Assembly: GCF_015244745.1 (NCBI RefSeq)
Contig: NZ_JABCQI010000004.1
Coordinates: 124,001 to 188,000, forward strand
Direction: 5' to 3'
DNA from: Gluconobacter cadivus
GTDB taxonomy: Bacteria > Pseudomonadota > Alphaproteobacteria > Acetobacterales > Acetobacteraceae
Length of the DNA stretch: 64,000 bases
The notes below the pieces were generated by a model. The model was not told where the DNA came from. It did not search any database and saw only the letters and a list, made by a program, of their open reading frames with translations. The position numbers were made by a program, and so were the translations under genes. Below, one piece after another: positions 45,122-53,584 of this stretch; position 1 is the first letter of the stretch; each line of letters begins with the position of its first letter.

Positions 45122-45589
45122 TCAGTCTTCTTTTTTGGTGCGACGGGCGCGGGTAGGCTCTTTCTTGCCCTCTCCGCTTGCCGCACTGATCTTCCGACCC
45201 AGACCGATCTCACGCGCCAGGGCAGAACGACGCTGGGCGTAGTTCGGAGCCACCAGAGGATAATCCGCCGGCAGACCCCAGCGCTCACGGTACTGTTCCG
45301 GCGTCATGTCATAGGCGCTCTGAAGATGGCGTTTGAGCATCTTCAGCTTTTTGCCGTCTTCAAGACAGATGATGTAATCAGGAAAAACGGAGCGCTTGAC
45401 AGGGACAGCAGGTTGCGGACGCTCGGGCTGCGGCGCCTCTTCGGGAACACCAGCCTTTGACAGCGCGTCATAAACCTGACGGATCAGGGCTGGCAGAGCT
45501 TCAGCTTCGAGCGTTCCGCGAGAGGCCTGGGCAGCAACGATTCTGGCCGTAAGCTCTAAGAGTCCTGTATTGGAAGTGCTTTCAGACAT
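45122..45589 (-). CDS. MucR/Ros-family transcriptional regulator
   Basis: This is a 155-aa regulator. The DNA-binding region reads PDYIICLEDGKKLKMLKRHL then MTPEQYRERWGLP, recognised by CLEDGKKLKMLKRHL. Of the Ros-type zinc ligands only C75 and H88 are present; the second Cys and second His are absent (DG and AY), a zinc-less pattern known in some MucR homologues. The tail is basic (RARRTKKED). A 10-bp palindrome (45606-45615) is 17 bases upstream, a possible autoregulatory site. MucR proteins act as H-NS-like silencers of AT-rich DNA. Confidence 0.9.
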   Translation of the reverse strand: MSESTSNTGLLELTARIVAAQASRGTLEAEALPALIRQVYDALSKAGVPEEAPQPERPQPAVPVKRSVFPDYIICLEDGKKLKMLKRHLQSAYDMTPEQYRERWGLPADYPLVAPNYAQRRSALAREIGLGRKISAASGEGKKEPTRARRTKKED

Positions 45590-45605
45590 AATATCTCATC
45601 CTATC

Positions 45606-45615
45606 CATTCGAATG
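45606..45615. promoter_or_regulatory. Palindrome upstream of the mucR-type gene
   Basis: CATTCGAATG is a perfect 10-bp palindrome 17 bases before the MucR start in AT-rich DNA. It could be an autoregulatory site. The match could also be chance. Confidence 0.25.
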
Positions 45616-45670
45616 AATTTTCAGTTCCTTAACGCCTGTAAAGGGTCAGGTAAATGCGGCATGGAAATAT

Positions 45671-45699
45671 TTGACGTATTCCTTTTCCCACCCATGATT
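45671..45699 (+). promoter_or_regulatory. Possible promoter of the udgX-type gene
   Basis: TTGACG (45671-45676) and ATGATT (45694-45699) are 17 bases apart, about 90 bases before the ATG at 45789, in an AT-rich divergent space shared with mucR. Confidence 0.35.
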
Positions 45700-45788
45700 A
45701 TCACCATATCAAAATAACCCGCAAACAAAAATAACTCTATGCGCTTACAAATGTATCCTGTGTTGCGCCTGACAACTGGAATGACGAC

Positions 45789-47054
45789 ATGATCCGTGAA
45801 ACCGTCACGCTTTCAACAACAAGTGATTTTTCCGGCTGGCGTGCATGGGCGCGCAAACTGCTTCATGACAAAGTTTCGGCCGAATCAATACAATGGATCG
45901 TGGAAGCCCCACCGTCCCTTTACGGCACCTCTGCCACGCGGACTCTTCCTACAGCCCCGTCGACCGCCAGTCTTCCTCGCGCTCTTGCCGCGATTTTTCC
46001 CGCTGTTTTCGTTTCCGATGCCCCTGACAGGCTGCACCTGTTATACCTCACGCTTCAGAGTTTACGCGACGGTATGCCGGTGCCAGATGAATTGACCGAG
46101 CGCCTCCGCAGCATCGCTATGGAAACTCGGAAAAAAGCACTCGACCTGCGCTGCCAGATGCCCGACGCCATCAATCCGGAATGGCAGATCCTGCATACCT
46201 CTCATACTGCGGCCCTGATCGACAGTCAGGCAGACGCACTGTCAAACCTACGACCCACACCGTGGATCGTGATGGCGCCTGATCGAACACTGCTCTGGGA
46301 TGGTCGGGAATATCGTTTTGGACCAGGTTTCACAGATAATGCACTGCCGCCATCAGAGGTGATCGAAACTGCACAAAAGCTCGCTACCGCTGGCCGCGGA
46401 AACGCCTATTGGGACGGAATCGCGCCGGTACGACTCCATCCTACCCCCGGAAAGATTGAATCTTCTTCTTCACTCGCCAGTCTGCGCGCTCAGGCGATCG
46501 ACTGCCAGATGTGCGAATTGTGCAAGCCCGCGACGCGAACCGTTTCCGGAGAAGGTAACCCCAAAGCCCGAGTCATCTTCATTGGCGAGCAGCCCGGAGA
46601 TCAGGAAGATCTTCACGGACGCCCCTTTGTTGGACCAGCAGGACAACTGTTTGACCGTGCTCTGCGAGAGGCTGGCGGCAGTCGTGCAGAGATGTGGATC
46701 ACCAATGCCGTCAAACATTTCAAATTCATTCCAAAAGGACATCGCCGCATCCATCAAAAACCCGATGCACCTGAGATCAACGCCTGCACACCGTGGCTTG
46801 CAACAGAGCGCAGGGTTCTGTCTCCCGAAGTGACGGTCATGCTGGGCGTTACAGCGGCCAGTGCTGTTCTGGGACGCTCGGTTACAGTGTCGCGTGAGCG
46901 CTCGAGGCCTATTCCTCTCGAAGACGGCAGTATCGGTCTGGTAACCGTACATCCGTCTTATCTACTGCGCCTGCCCGATGAGGAGTCGAAGGCACGCGAA
47001 TATACAAAATTCGTAAACGATCTCAGAATGGCGATTTCCACTCTCGCCGGATAA
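45789..47054 (+). CDS. UdgX-type uracil-DNA glycosylase with degenerate DUF4130 domain
   Basis: This is a 421-aa two-domain protein. Residues about 10-205 resemble DUF4130 (SGWRAWARKLL, LPRALAAIF, then PDRTLLWDGREYRFGPG). The block around the expected HKM-AFVRFR motif reads differently. Residues about 228-421 are a family-4-like UDG: cysteines C239, C242 and C245, motif GEQPGDQED (266-274), GRPFVGPAG, and HPS at 388-390. The insert GHRRIHQKP with H322 is the UdgX hallmark; in Mycobacterium smegmatis UdgX the His forms a covalent bond with the DNA after uracil release. No radical-SAM partner gene is adjacent. It diverges from mucR and is followed 27 bases later by a FUSC gene. Confidence 0.88.
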   Translation: MIRETVTLSTTSDFSGWRAWARKLLHDKVSAESIQWIVEAPPSLYGTSATRTLPTAPSTASLPRALAAIFPAVFVSDAPDRLHLLYLTLQSLRDGMPVPDELTERLRSIAMETRKKALDLRCQMPDAINPEWQILHTSHTAALIDSQADALSNLRPTPWIVMAPDRTLLWDGREYRFGPGFTDNALPPSEVIETAQKLATAGRGNAYWDGIAPVRLHPTPGKIESSSSLASLRAQAIDCQMCELCKPATRTVSGEGNPKARVIFIGEQPGDQEDLHGRPFVGPAGQLFDRALREAGGSRAEMWITNAVKHFKFIPKGHRRIHQKPDAPEINACTPWLATERRVLSPEVTVMLGVTAASAVLGRSVTVSRERSRPIPLEDGSIGLVTVHPSYLLRLPDEESKAREYTKFVNDLRMAISTLAG

Positions 47055-47081
47055 TGCCGTTAGGGCTAAGAAACCCGGGCA

Positions 47082-49325
47082 ATGAGTGGCAGCACCATCT
47101 CCTCGGGACAACCGACTCCGGATAATACGACCACACGGCCTGCACCGCTGCGGCCGCGGGCACGTCCTTTTCTCTCGTGGCTTTACGCTCCCAGCGCTTC
47201 ATCCGTCACGTTTGCCCTGCGCAACACCATTGCGGCCTGTCTGGCGATCGGGATTGCCTTCTGGATGGAACTGGACGACCCGGCATGGGCCGCCATGACC
47301 GTCTGGGCCGTCGCGCAGACCAGCCGGGGTGAAAGCCAGTCCAAGGCCAAATGGCGTATCGTCGGCACCATCAGTGGCGGCGTTGCCGCCATCACTATCA
47401 TGGCGCTTGCCCCGCAGGCTCCATGGCTGTTCTTCCCCATGATCGCATTATGGATCGGCCTGTGCAGCGGTTTTGCAACATTCGTTAGCAACTTCCGCTC
47501 CTATGCCCTTGTTCTTGCAGGATATACCTGCTCCATCATCTGCATGGGCGCGGCGTCCAATCCCGACAATATTTTCATGGTCGCGATGTCGCGCGGCACT
47601 TACATTGTGCTCGGCGTGTTGTGCGAAGCCTTCATGGGGCTGATTTTTGCCACCAGTCAGGAACGGCATGCCCGCGCGCAGCTCAGACAGAAACTTGAAT
47701 CGGCGCTGGTTCTCGTTACGACAACATTGTGCAGCCTTCTGGGCGAAGAACGCGGCGCTCTGAACGCGGCCCGGCGTCAGTTCGGTACGATCCTCAGCAT
47801 CAATGACCAAATCGAATTTGCCGAAGTCGAAATGGGACCGCACGGCCATGAAGGCGATCATGCACGCGCGGCCCTCGCGGCTGTCTCAGCCCTTCTGTCA
47901 CGCGGGTTCGGAATGGCCATGCGCCTTCAGGTGCTCAACCATAACCACCCCGCCTTTACCAAAACCGCAGACGAAATCCTGGCTTTTCTGAAGCAGTTTC
48001 CACAGCGCCTGCCCGACCAGAATTCCGTCCCTGCCCTTCTCGCGGATTTACAGCATTTTCGGGATGTCTGCCGTCTATATGCTGCACCGCATCGCGAAAC
48101 CGACATTCGTCCTGATCTTGAGCCGATCCCCGGGCATGAACCCTTTGATGCGATCGACGCCAGCCCGGAGACGCTGGACGACAGACTGGACGAGCGCGTG
48201 CTTTTCGTCTCGCTGGGTGAGCTTCTGGGCGATCTGGAACAGGCTATCAAGGAATACGAAGCCAGCACGCACCGCATCAAAGGCGATCACTTCCACTTCC
48301 AGCTTGAAACCCATCGCGACACCCGTGAAGCCGTGCATAACGGCCTGCGTGGAGCCTGCGCGGTCCTGATCACCGCCTATATTTACGAAGTGACGGCCTG
48401 GCCGAACGGCCTTGGCTTCATCGCCATTACAACACTGGTCTGCGGGCTTTTTGCCACCAAAGAAAATCCCGTTCTTGGCACCACGGAATTCCTCAAAGGC
48501 GCCGTGGCAGCCTATATCGTCGCGTGGTTCCTGGTCTTCGTTCTGATGCCAAAAGTCACGACCTTCGAGACCCTGACGCTCTTTCTGGGGCCCGCCATGT
48601 TTCTGGGCGGACTGGCCAAGGGTAACCCGGCCACTGCGGGCGGCTCGGCGGCCTACGGGCTTTTGCTTCCGGCCATGCTTGGTCTGGAAAACCATCATGT
48701 CATGAACGAACTTGCCTTTTATAATGGCAACATGGCGACTGTTCTTGCGGTCGCCGTCAGCGTGATCGTTTTCCGAAGTGTCCTACCCTTCAGCAGCGAT
48801 GCCGAGCGCCTCCGCCTCCGCCGCGTCATGCTGGGTGAGCTGCAACACTTGGCCCATCCGGGCTTCACACCGCGCATCAGCGTATGGATCGGTCGCAATA
48901 CGGACCGCTTTGCCCGCCTGATCCGTCATGCAGGCCCAACCCCTGCCCCGCTGATCGAAGCCTGCATCCTCGGAACGCTGGCCACATTGACTCTTGGGCT
49001 AAATGTCATCCGTCTACGCGCCTTGCTGGATCGCGAGTATCTGCCCGAAAGCGCAAGACGGCCAATCCTGCTTGTTCTGCATTATGTTGAAGAATCAACC
49101 CGCAGACACGACAAAGCCGCCCGCATCGCAGAAGCCGCCGTACGACGGCTCCGCGTTCTCGATGCCCAGGAAACGGACCTGGTAACGCGCCTTGAGCTCA
49201 CACGCGCCATCACCTATCTGGTCGTGATTGCCCATACCATGCGGACGAACGAAGATTTCCTTGATGCCAGCAAACCCTTCCGGGGCGAAAGAAACAGCCG
49301 ACTGCTCAACTCCGGACAGAGCTGA
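47082..49325 (+). CDS. FUSC-family inner-membrane protein (aromatic acid exporter-like)
   Basis: This is a 747-aa protein with two membrane blocks (about 45-180 and 430-570), each of about six helices, separated and followed by cytoplasmic helical regions. This is the YccS/AaeB/FUSC layout. Visible family marks are the N-terminal block ALRNTIAACLAIGIAFW and DDPAWAAMTVWAVAQ. Members export aromatic acids or act with a small membrane-fusion protein, but no such partner is encoded here. It lies 27 bases after the udgX-type gene and converges on glsA. Confidence 0.85.
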   Translation: MSGSTISSGQPTPDNTTTRPAPLRPRARPFLSWLYAPSASSVTFALRNTIAACLAIGIAFWMELDDPAWAAMTVWAVAQTSRGESQSKAKWRIVGTISGGVAAITIMALAPQAPWLFFPMIALWIGLCSGFATFVSNFRSYALVLAGYTCSIICMGAASNPDNIFMVAMSRGTYIVLGVLCEAFMGLIFATSQERHARAQLRQKLESALVLVTTTLCSLLGEERGALNAARRQFGTILSINDQIEFAEVEMGPHGHEGDHARAALAAVSALLSRGFGMAMRLQVLNHNHPAFTKTADEILAFLKQFPQRLPDQNSVPALLADLQHFRDVCRLYAAPHRETDIRPDLEPIPGHEPFDAIDASPETLDDRLDERVLFVSLGELLGDLEQAIKEYEASTHRIKGDHFHFQLETHRDTREAVHNGLRGACAVLITAYIYEVTAWPNGLGFIAITTLVCGLFATKENPVLGTTEFLKGAVAAYIVAWFLVFVLMPKVTTFETLTLFLGPAMFLGGLAKGNPATAGGSAAYGLLLPAMLGLENHHVMNELAFYNGNMATVLAVAVSVIVFRSVLPFSSDAERLRLRRVMLGELQHLAHPGFTPRISVWIGRNTDRFARLIRHAGPTPAPLIEACILGTLATLTLGLNVIRLRALLDREYLPESARRPILLVLHYVEESTRRHDKAARIAEAAVRRLRVLDAQETDLVTRLELTRAITYLVVIAHTMRTNEDFLDASKPFRGERNSRLLNSGQS

Positions 49326-49372
49326 GCAGTTTTCCAAAGAGAGACAGGGCTGCAAATGCCCCCGCCTCGACG

Positions 49373-50443
49373 CTATTTTTGCATCTGGATCTTGAAAATA
49401 TTTACTCCGAGATCCTGCGCGATAGACTGAATAGCCAGCTGTCCGCGGACACTGTTTCCCGCAGCATCAAGCGGTGACGAGTAAACCGCAATTGCCATTT
49501 TCCCGGGCACAACCGCAACAATGCCACCGCCAACACCGCTTTTCGCAGGCAGCCCAACATTATAAAGCCACTCACCAGACGTATTATAAAGACCAGCGGT
49601 CGCCATAACGGCTAAAACGCGCGTGCTTGTTTCAGCATCGGTAACCGCTTCGTGGGTCAGCGGATTGGTGCCACCATTCGCCAGCGTCGCCCCCATCACA
49701 GCAAGATCTTTTGCTGTAACATCATAGGAACATTCACGAGTATACAGATCGATGGTTTCAGTTGGATCTGCGTATAGCGATTTATAACTTTTCAGCAGCA
49801 CCGCAATCGCCAGATTATGCTGATTATCCGCCATTTCAGAATCATAGACGTCTTTATTCAGCATCAATGAATGCCCCGCAAAAGCCGAAGCTTCCTTGAG
49901 AAGCATGTTCCATTTTTCTTCGAGTGATTTGCCGTCAACGAGACTTGCCGTGGCAATAGCGCCTGCATTCACCAAAGGATTACCGGGCGGAGGACTGCCC
50001 GTCAGTTTGTCATGATTAAGCTCGATCGCCAGAGCAGAATTAAAAGGAAGGCCGGTAGCATTAACGCCTATTTTGTTTTGGACGGTTTTTGCTCCCTGCA
50101 CTTTCAGGACATGAGCCAAAGTAAAAACCTTGGCGATCGACTCAACGGGGAAAAGATGCTCCGCATCTCCCGCTTCAAAAATTTTTCCGTCTGTCGTGAC
50201 AACTGCAATACCGTAAAGTTTTGTATTGGCCTTCGCTAAATAAGAAATATACGCGGCATTAGAGCCGTCTATTACTGTTTTATAATGATTATAGGCTCGA
50301 TCGACTACCTGCTGAATATTTGATGCAGGAGCCTGTTGAGAAAAATCGCGCGCGAGCGCAGCCTGCGTTATACAAAAAACGGCATATGAAGCGATTGCTG
50401 CTGTATTCAGATATCCCGGAAAAGATTTTTTTCTCGTCATCAT
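49373..50443 (-). CDS. glsA: Exported glutaminase A (serine-dependent)
   Basis: This is a 356-aa beta-lactamase-fold glutaminase that converts glutamine to glutamate and ammonia. The SxxK motif has S102 and K105 in FPVESIAKVF. NPLVNAGAIA, DNQHNLAIA and the Tyr-containing TRECSYDVTAKDLA are family signatures. Unlike the cytoplasmic E. coli enzymes it has a signal-like N-terminus with a hydrophobic segment and ALA near residue 31, so periplasmic location is expected. Base composition is visibly more AT-rich than neighbours, suggesting transfer. It converges on the FUSC gene and is preceded by 492 bases of AT-rich DNA. Confidence 0.88.
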   Translation of the reverse strand: MMTRKKSFPGYLNTAAIASYAVFCITQAALARDFSQQAPASNIQQVVDRAYNHYKTVIDGSNAAYISYLAKANTKLYGIAVVTTDGKIFEAGDAEHLFPVESIAKVFTLAHVLKVQGAKTVQNKIGVNATGLPFNSALAIELNHDKLTGSPPPGNPLVNAGAIATASLVDGKSLEEKWNMLLKEASAFAGHSLMLNKDVYDSEMADNQHNLAIAVLLKSYKSLYADPTETIDLYTRECSYDVTAKDLAVMGATLANGGTNPLTHEAVTDAETSTRVLAVMATAGLYNTSGEWLYNVGLPAKSGVGGGIVAVVPGKMAIAVYSSPLDAAGNSVRGQLAIQSIAQDLGVNIFKIQMQK

Positions 50444-50547
50444 AATAGCTTTTCTATGTCTTCAGATGGAGACAGCGTAGCAAAACCACCCTGCGTTTTA
50501 TGAATGATCGTGGCGCAATTTAGTTCCGGGTTTTTAAATTTCTAAAT

Positions 50548-50570
50548 ATCCTGATTGCATACATCAGGAT
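50548..50570. promoter_or_regulatory. Inverted repeat upstream of glsA
   Basis: ATCCTGAT and ATCAGGAT are 8-bp perfect arms with a 7-base centre, 105 bases before the glsA start. It looks like a regulator site. The protein is unknown. Confidence 0.45.
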
Positions 50571-50741
50571 GATATTTTGCTATTTATACAGGTATATTTG
50601 AGTAATTTATTACCGTATTTTAGTATTTATTTTCCATCTATCGGCTCAATATCCATACTCAGACGCATATGCTGGAACCACACAGAGGGTTTCAAGCCAG
50701 AGGCCATACGATCTGCTGGCACTTCTCTATATAACACTATT

Positions 50742-50769
50742 AAATAGTTAAATTTTGAAATAACTATTT
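50742..50769. promoter_or_regulatory. Operator candidate directly upstream of the organosulfur operon promoter
   Basis: Perfect 9-bp arms AAATAGTTA and TAACTATTT are separated by 10 bases and end 2 bases before the -35 box at 50772. This position suits an activator such as a CysB/Cbl-type LysR protein, but no such regulator gene is adjacent. Confidence 0.5.
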
Positions 50770-50771
50770 TA

Positions 50772-50801
50772 TTGACGGAACAAAAGAATCATCTCAATAA
50801 T
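50772..50801 (+). promoter_or_regulatory. Sigma70-type promoter of the organosulfur operon
   Basis: TTGACG (50772-50777) and AATAAT (50796-50801) are 18 bases apart, matching five of six positions in each box. It sits 134 bases before the first ATG at 50936. Confidence 0.55.
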
Positions 50802-50935
50802 TTCTGGATATCTAATAATAACGAGAAATATTAGTTATATGTTTGTCGCACTGCTCTGTCCCTGTTCCCCGATGATGCGGGGCCTCCCCCTGCCTTCACT
50901 CCCGTTATTCGGCCCCGGCGCTACAGGCAGACATC

Positions 50936-52165
50936 ATGACATATATCTCCGCTCCGCTTCCTGATCTTTCCCTTCTCTGGGGGAAGGACGCCCGTGAAGC
51001 CACGGCTCTTCACGACCGCTTCGCTCCCGTTTTCGAGCAGATCCGCAGACAGGCGCTACAGGCCGAACTCAGTCGCGAGCTGCCTTTCGAACAAATCCGT
51101 CTCCTTAAGGAGAGCGGCTTTACAGCCCTTCGCGTTCCCGTTGCGCATGGCGGTTCCGGAGCAAGTCTTGAAGACCTGTTCGCTCTGATCACTACGCTGG
51201 CCGCAGCCGATTCAAACGTCGCACAGGCGCTCAGGGCGCATTTTGGTTTTGTCGAACATCTTCTGTTTGAATCTGCTGGCCCTTACCGCACAAAATGGCT
51301 CGACCGCCTTGGCGCAGGACAAACGGCCGGCGCTGCTGCTGCTGAAGGACCAGCTTCCAAACGCGATCTGTTCAGCACCACTCTGTCTCAAGCTGATGGC
51401 AAGTGGGTTATCAACGGTTCCAAGTTTTTCACGACCGGCTCGCTTTACGCCGACTGGCTCACCGTTACCGGCACCACCGAAGATGGGCAGACCGTCAAGA
51501 CGCTGGCCGCCCGTCACGATCCGGGCCTTGAAATTGTGGATGACTGGGATGGAATTGGGCAGCGCCTGACGGCCAGTGGCACCGCACATTTCCGTAACGT
51601 TCATACGGAAGAAGCCGATCTTCGCTACGGCAACACGGCCTTTCCGCATTCGCAGGCTTTCTTCCAGCTTTATCATCTGGCGACTGTCGCTGGTATTGCC
51701 CGCGCTGCGGCAACGGACGTCGCAGATGCCGTGCGTCGTCGCAAACGCTCTTTCAGCCATGGCAATGCGGATCTGCCAGCTAAGGACCCCCAGATTCTCG
51801 AAATCGTTGGTCATGTATTCAGTGGCGCCTATCTTGCGAGTGCTGCCGTTGAGCGCGCTGCCCGCGCCATACAGGCCGTCGCGGACAGTCCGGCTCCGGA
51901 ACTCGACCTCACGGTCGCCCGAGCCGAACTCGAAGTCTGGCAGGTTCAGGACCGCATCCTCCCGCTGGTTCTGGAGGCCACGACTGCCCTGTTCGATGCG
52001 TTGAGTGGCGGCGCGACCCTGCGCGTGGCTGGTCTGGATCGACACTGGCGTAATGTTCGTACGCTGGGCAATCACAACCCGCGCGTCTATCGCACGCGTG
52101 TTGTCGGAGATTACGCCGTCAACGGCACCCTGCCGCCGATCCAATGGCGCGTGGGGGTGGCGTAA
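50936..52165 (+). CDS. Flavin-dependent monooxygenase of the acyl-CoA dehydrogenase fold (SfnB/DszC-like)
   Basis: This is a 409-aa protein with the three-domain acyl-CoA dehydrogenase layout. A helical N-terminus contains LLKESGFTALRVPVAHGG. The beta domain has DGKWVINGSKFFTTGS, and the C-terminal helical domain carries a late HWRNVRTLGNHNP-type motif. The final HNPRVYRTRVVGDYAVNG (seen as NHNPRVYR) is shared by DszC, SfnB and related enzymes that use reduced flavin and oxygen to hydroxylate sulfur or nitrogen compounds instead of dehydrogenating acyl-CoA. It is the first gene of the operon and is followed by an LLM-type monooxygenase with one-base overlap. No flavin reductase is encoded nearby. 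The substrate is inferred only as organosulfur. Confidence 0.82.
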   Translation: MTYISAPLPDLSLLWGKDAREATALHDRFAPVFEQIRRQALQAELSRELPFEQIRLLKESGFTALRVPVAHGGSGASLEDLFALITTLAAADSNVAQALRAHFGFVEHLLFESAGPYRTKWLDRLGAGQTAGAAAAEGPASKRDLFSTTLSQADGKWVINGSKFFTTGSLYADWLTVTGTTEDGQTVKTLAARHDPGLEIVDDWDGIGQRLTASGTAHFRNVHTEEADLRYGNTAFPHSQAFFQLYHLATVAGIARAAATDVADAVRRRKRSFSHGNADLPAKDPQILEIVGHVFSGAYLASAAVERAARAIQAVADSPAPELDLTVARAELEVWQVQDRILPLVLEATTALFDALSGGATLRVAGLDRHWRNVRTLGNHNPRVYRTRVVGDYAVNGTLPPIQWRVGVA

Positions 52166-53532
52166 TGGGGCAGCACATCATCCTCAACGGTTTCACGATG
52201 GCGACGGTCTCGCATCTGAATTACGGGCTGTGGCGCCACCCTGCCGACCAGACATATCGCTATAAGGACATCACATACTGGACCAAACTGGCCCGCACGC
52301 TGGATGATGCCGGGTTTGATGCCCTGTTTATCGCGGACGCCCTTGGCCAGATTGACGTTTATGGCAACAGCCCCGACGCTGCCCTGAAACACGGCATCCA
52401 GTCTCCACTGATCGATCCGCTTTTACTCGTGTCCGCAATGGCAGCGGCGACCACATCGCTTGGTTTTGGTATCACGCTGTCCACGACCTATGAGCATCCC
52501 TATCTGCTCGCCCGCAAACTGACGACCCTCGATCATCTGACCAAAGGGCGTCTGGGCTGGAATATCGTGACGTCCCAGCAGGAAAGCGCGGCCCGGAATC
52601 TTGGACTGGACCACCAGATCCCACATGACGAACGCTATGACCGCGCAGACGAATTCATGGATATCGTCTACAAGCTCTGGCTGAAATCCTGGGAAGAAGA
52701 CGCCGTCATCCGCGGCCAGACGGCATCAGGCGAGTGGATCTATACCGACCCGGAAAAGATTCATCCCATCCGTCATGACGGCCGGTATTACCGTGTTCCG
52801 GACGGCCATACCGCCGAGCCAAGCCCGCAGCGCGTTCCCGTCCTTCTTCAGGCTGGTGCCTCCGCTCGCGGGGGCGCTTTCGCGGCCCGGCATGCGGAAG
52901 TCATTTTCGTCGTCGGCGCCGGGGCAGAAGGAACGCGAAAGAACGTCCGACGCATCCGCGAGGAAGCCGCGCGCGAGGGCCGCGATCCCGAAAGCCTGCG
53001 CTTCATCTGCGCTGCCGCCGTCGTGGTGGGCGAGACGGAAGAAGACGCCATCCGCAAATTTGCAGAATACAAGGCGTTCTACGATGCGACCGGATCGCTC
53101 ATCCATTATTCCTCCATGACGGGCGTGGATTTCTCGAAGAACCAGACGGACGAGGTTTTGACCTATCGTCCGACAGAGGCCAGCCAGTCCGTCCTTGAAC
53201 AGTTCGATCCTGCCATCAGCGGCCGCTCCTGGACCATCGCCGAAGCGACGAGTCCGGCAGAAGGCTTCGGTCGGGCCAAAACGTTCGTCGGCAGCCCCGA
53301 AACCGTCGCAGACCAGATCGAACGCTGGCTCGAAGAGTCGGAAACCGACGGGCTGAACCTGATCCAGCTCATCAATCCGGACAGTTACAACGACTTCATC
53401 CGCCTCGTCCTGCCGGAACTGAAGCGTCGCGGTCGCATCCGCCCTAAACCCGGCAACACCCTGCGCGAAAGCCTCTTCCCGCAGAACTCCTCAGCCCATC
53501 CAGCCGCCGATCATCCGGCGTGGCGCTGTTGA
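52165..53532 (+). CDS. LLM-class flavin-dependent monooxygenase (NtaA/SnaA/DszA family)
   Basis: This is a 455-aa TIM-barrel luciferase-like monooxygenase. Family marks are YWTKLARTLDDAGFDALFIAD near the N-terminus, TLDHLTKGRLGWNIVTS (seen as HLTKGRLGWNIVTSQ), FDRADEF-like RYDRADEFMDI, and VLLQAGASARGGAFAARHAE. It uses FMNH2 and oxygen to cleave C-S or C-N bonds. ATG 52165 overlaps the previous stop (TAATG); a frame to 52144 is less likely. Paired with the SfnB/DszC-like gene it can act in successive oxidation and cleavage of a sulfur compound. A TonB receptor follows. Confidence 0.88.
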   Translation: MGQHIILNGFTMATVSHLNYGLWRHPADQTYRYKDITYWTKLARTLDDAGFDALFIADALGQIDVYGNSPDAALKHGIQSPLIDPLLLVSAMAAATTSLGFGITLSTTYEHPYLLARKLTTLDHLTKGRLGWNIVTSQQESAARNLGLDHQIPHDERYDRADEFMDIVYKLWLKSWEEDAVIRGQTASGEWIYTDPEKIHPIRHDGRYYRVPDGHTAEPSPQRVPVLLQAGASARGGAFAARHAEVIFVVGAGAEGTRKNVRRIREEAAREGRDPESLRFICAAAVVVGETEEDAIRKFAEYKAFYDATGSLIHYSSMTGVDFSKNQTDEVLTYRPTEASQSVLEQFDPAISGRSWTIAEATSPAEGFGRAKTFVGSPETVADQIERWLEESETDGLNLIQLINPDSYNDFIRLVLPELKRRGRIRPKPGNTLRESLFPQNSSAHPAADHPAWRC

Positions 53533-53584
53533 TCCTCCCAAGACCTGAAAATCCCCGTTTCCTGTTTCTTGTGAGTGTCTTTTC

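Larger units (their letters stand above)
50444..50935. other. AT-rich intergenic region between glsA and the organosulfur operon
   Basis: These 492 bases hold no credible gene. They contain two inverted repeats (50548-50570 and 50742-50769), a good plus-strand promoter (50772-50801), and long A/T tracts unlike the rest of the window. They form the divergent control region of glsA and the five-gene operon at 50936. Confidence 0.8.
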
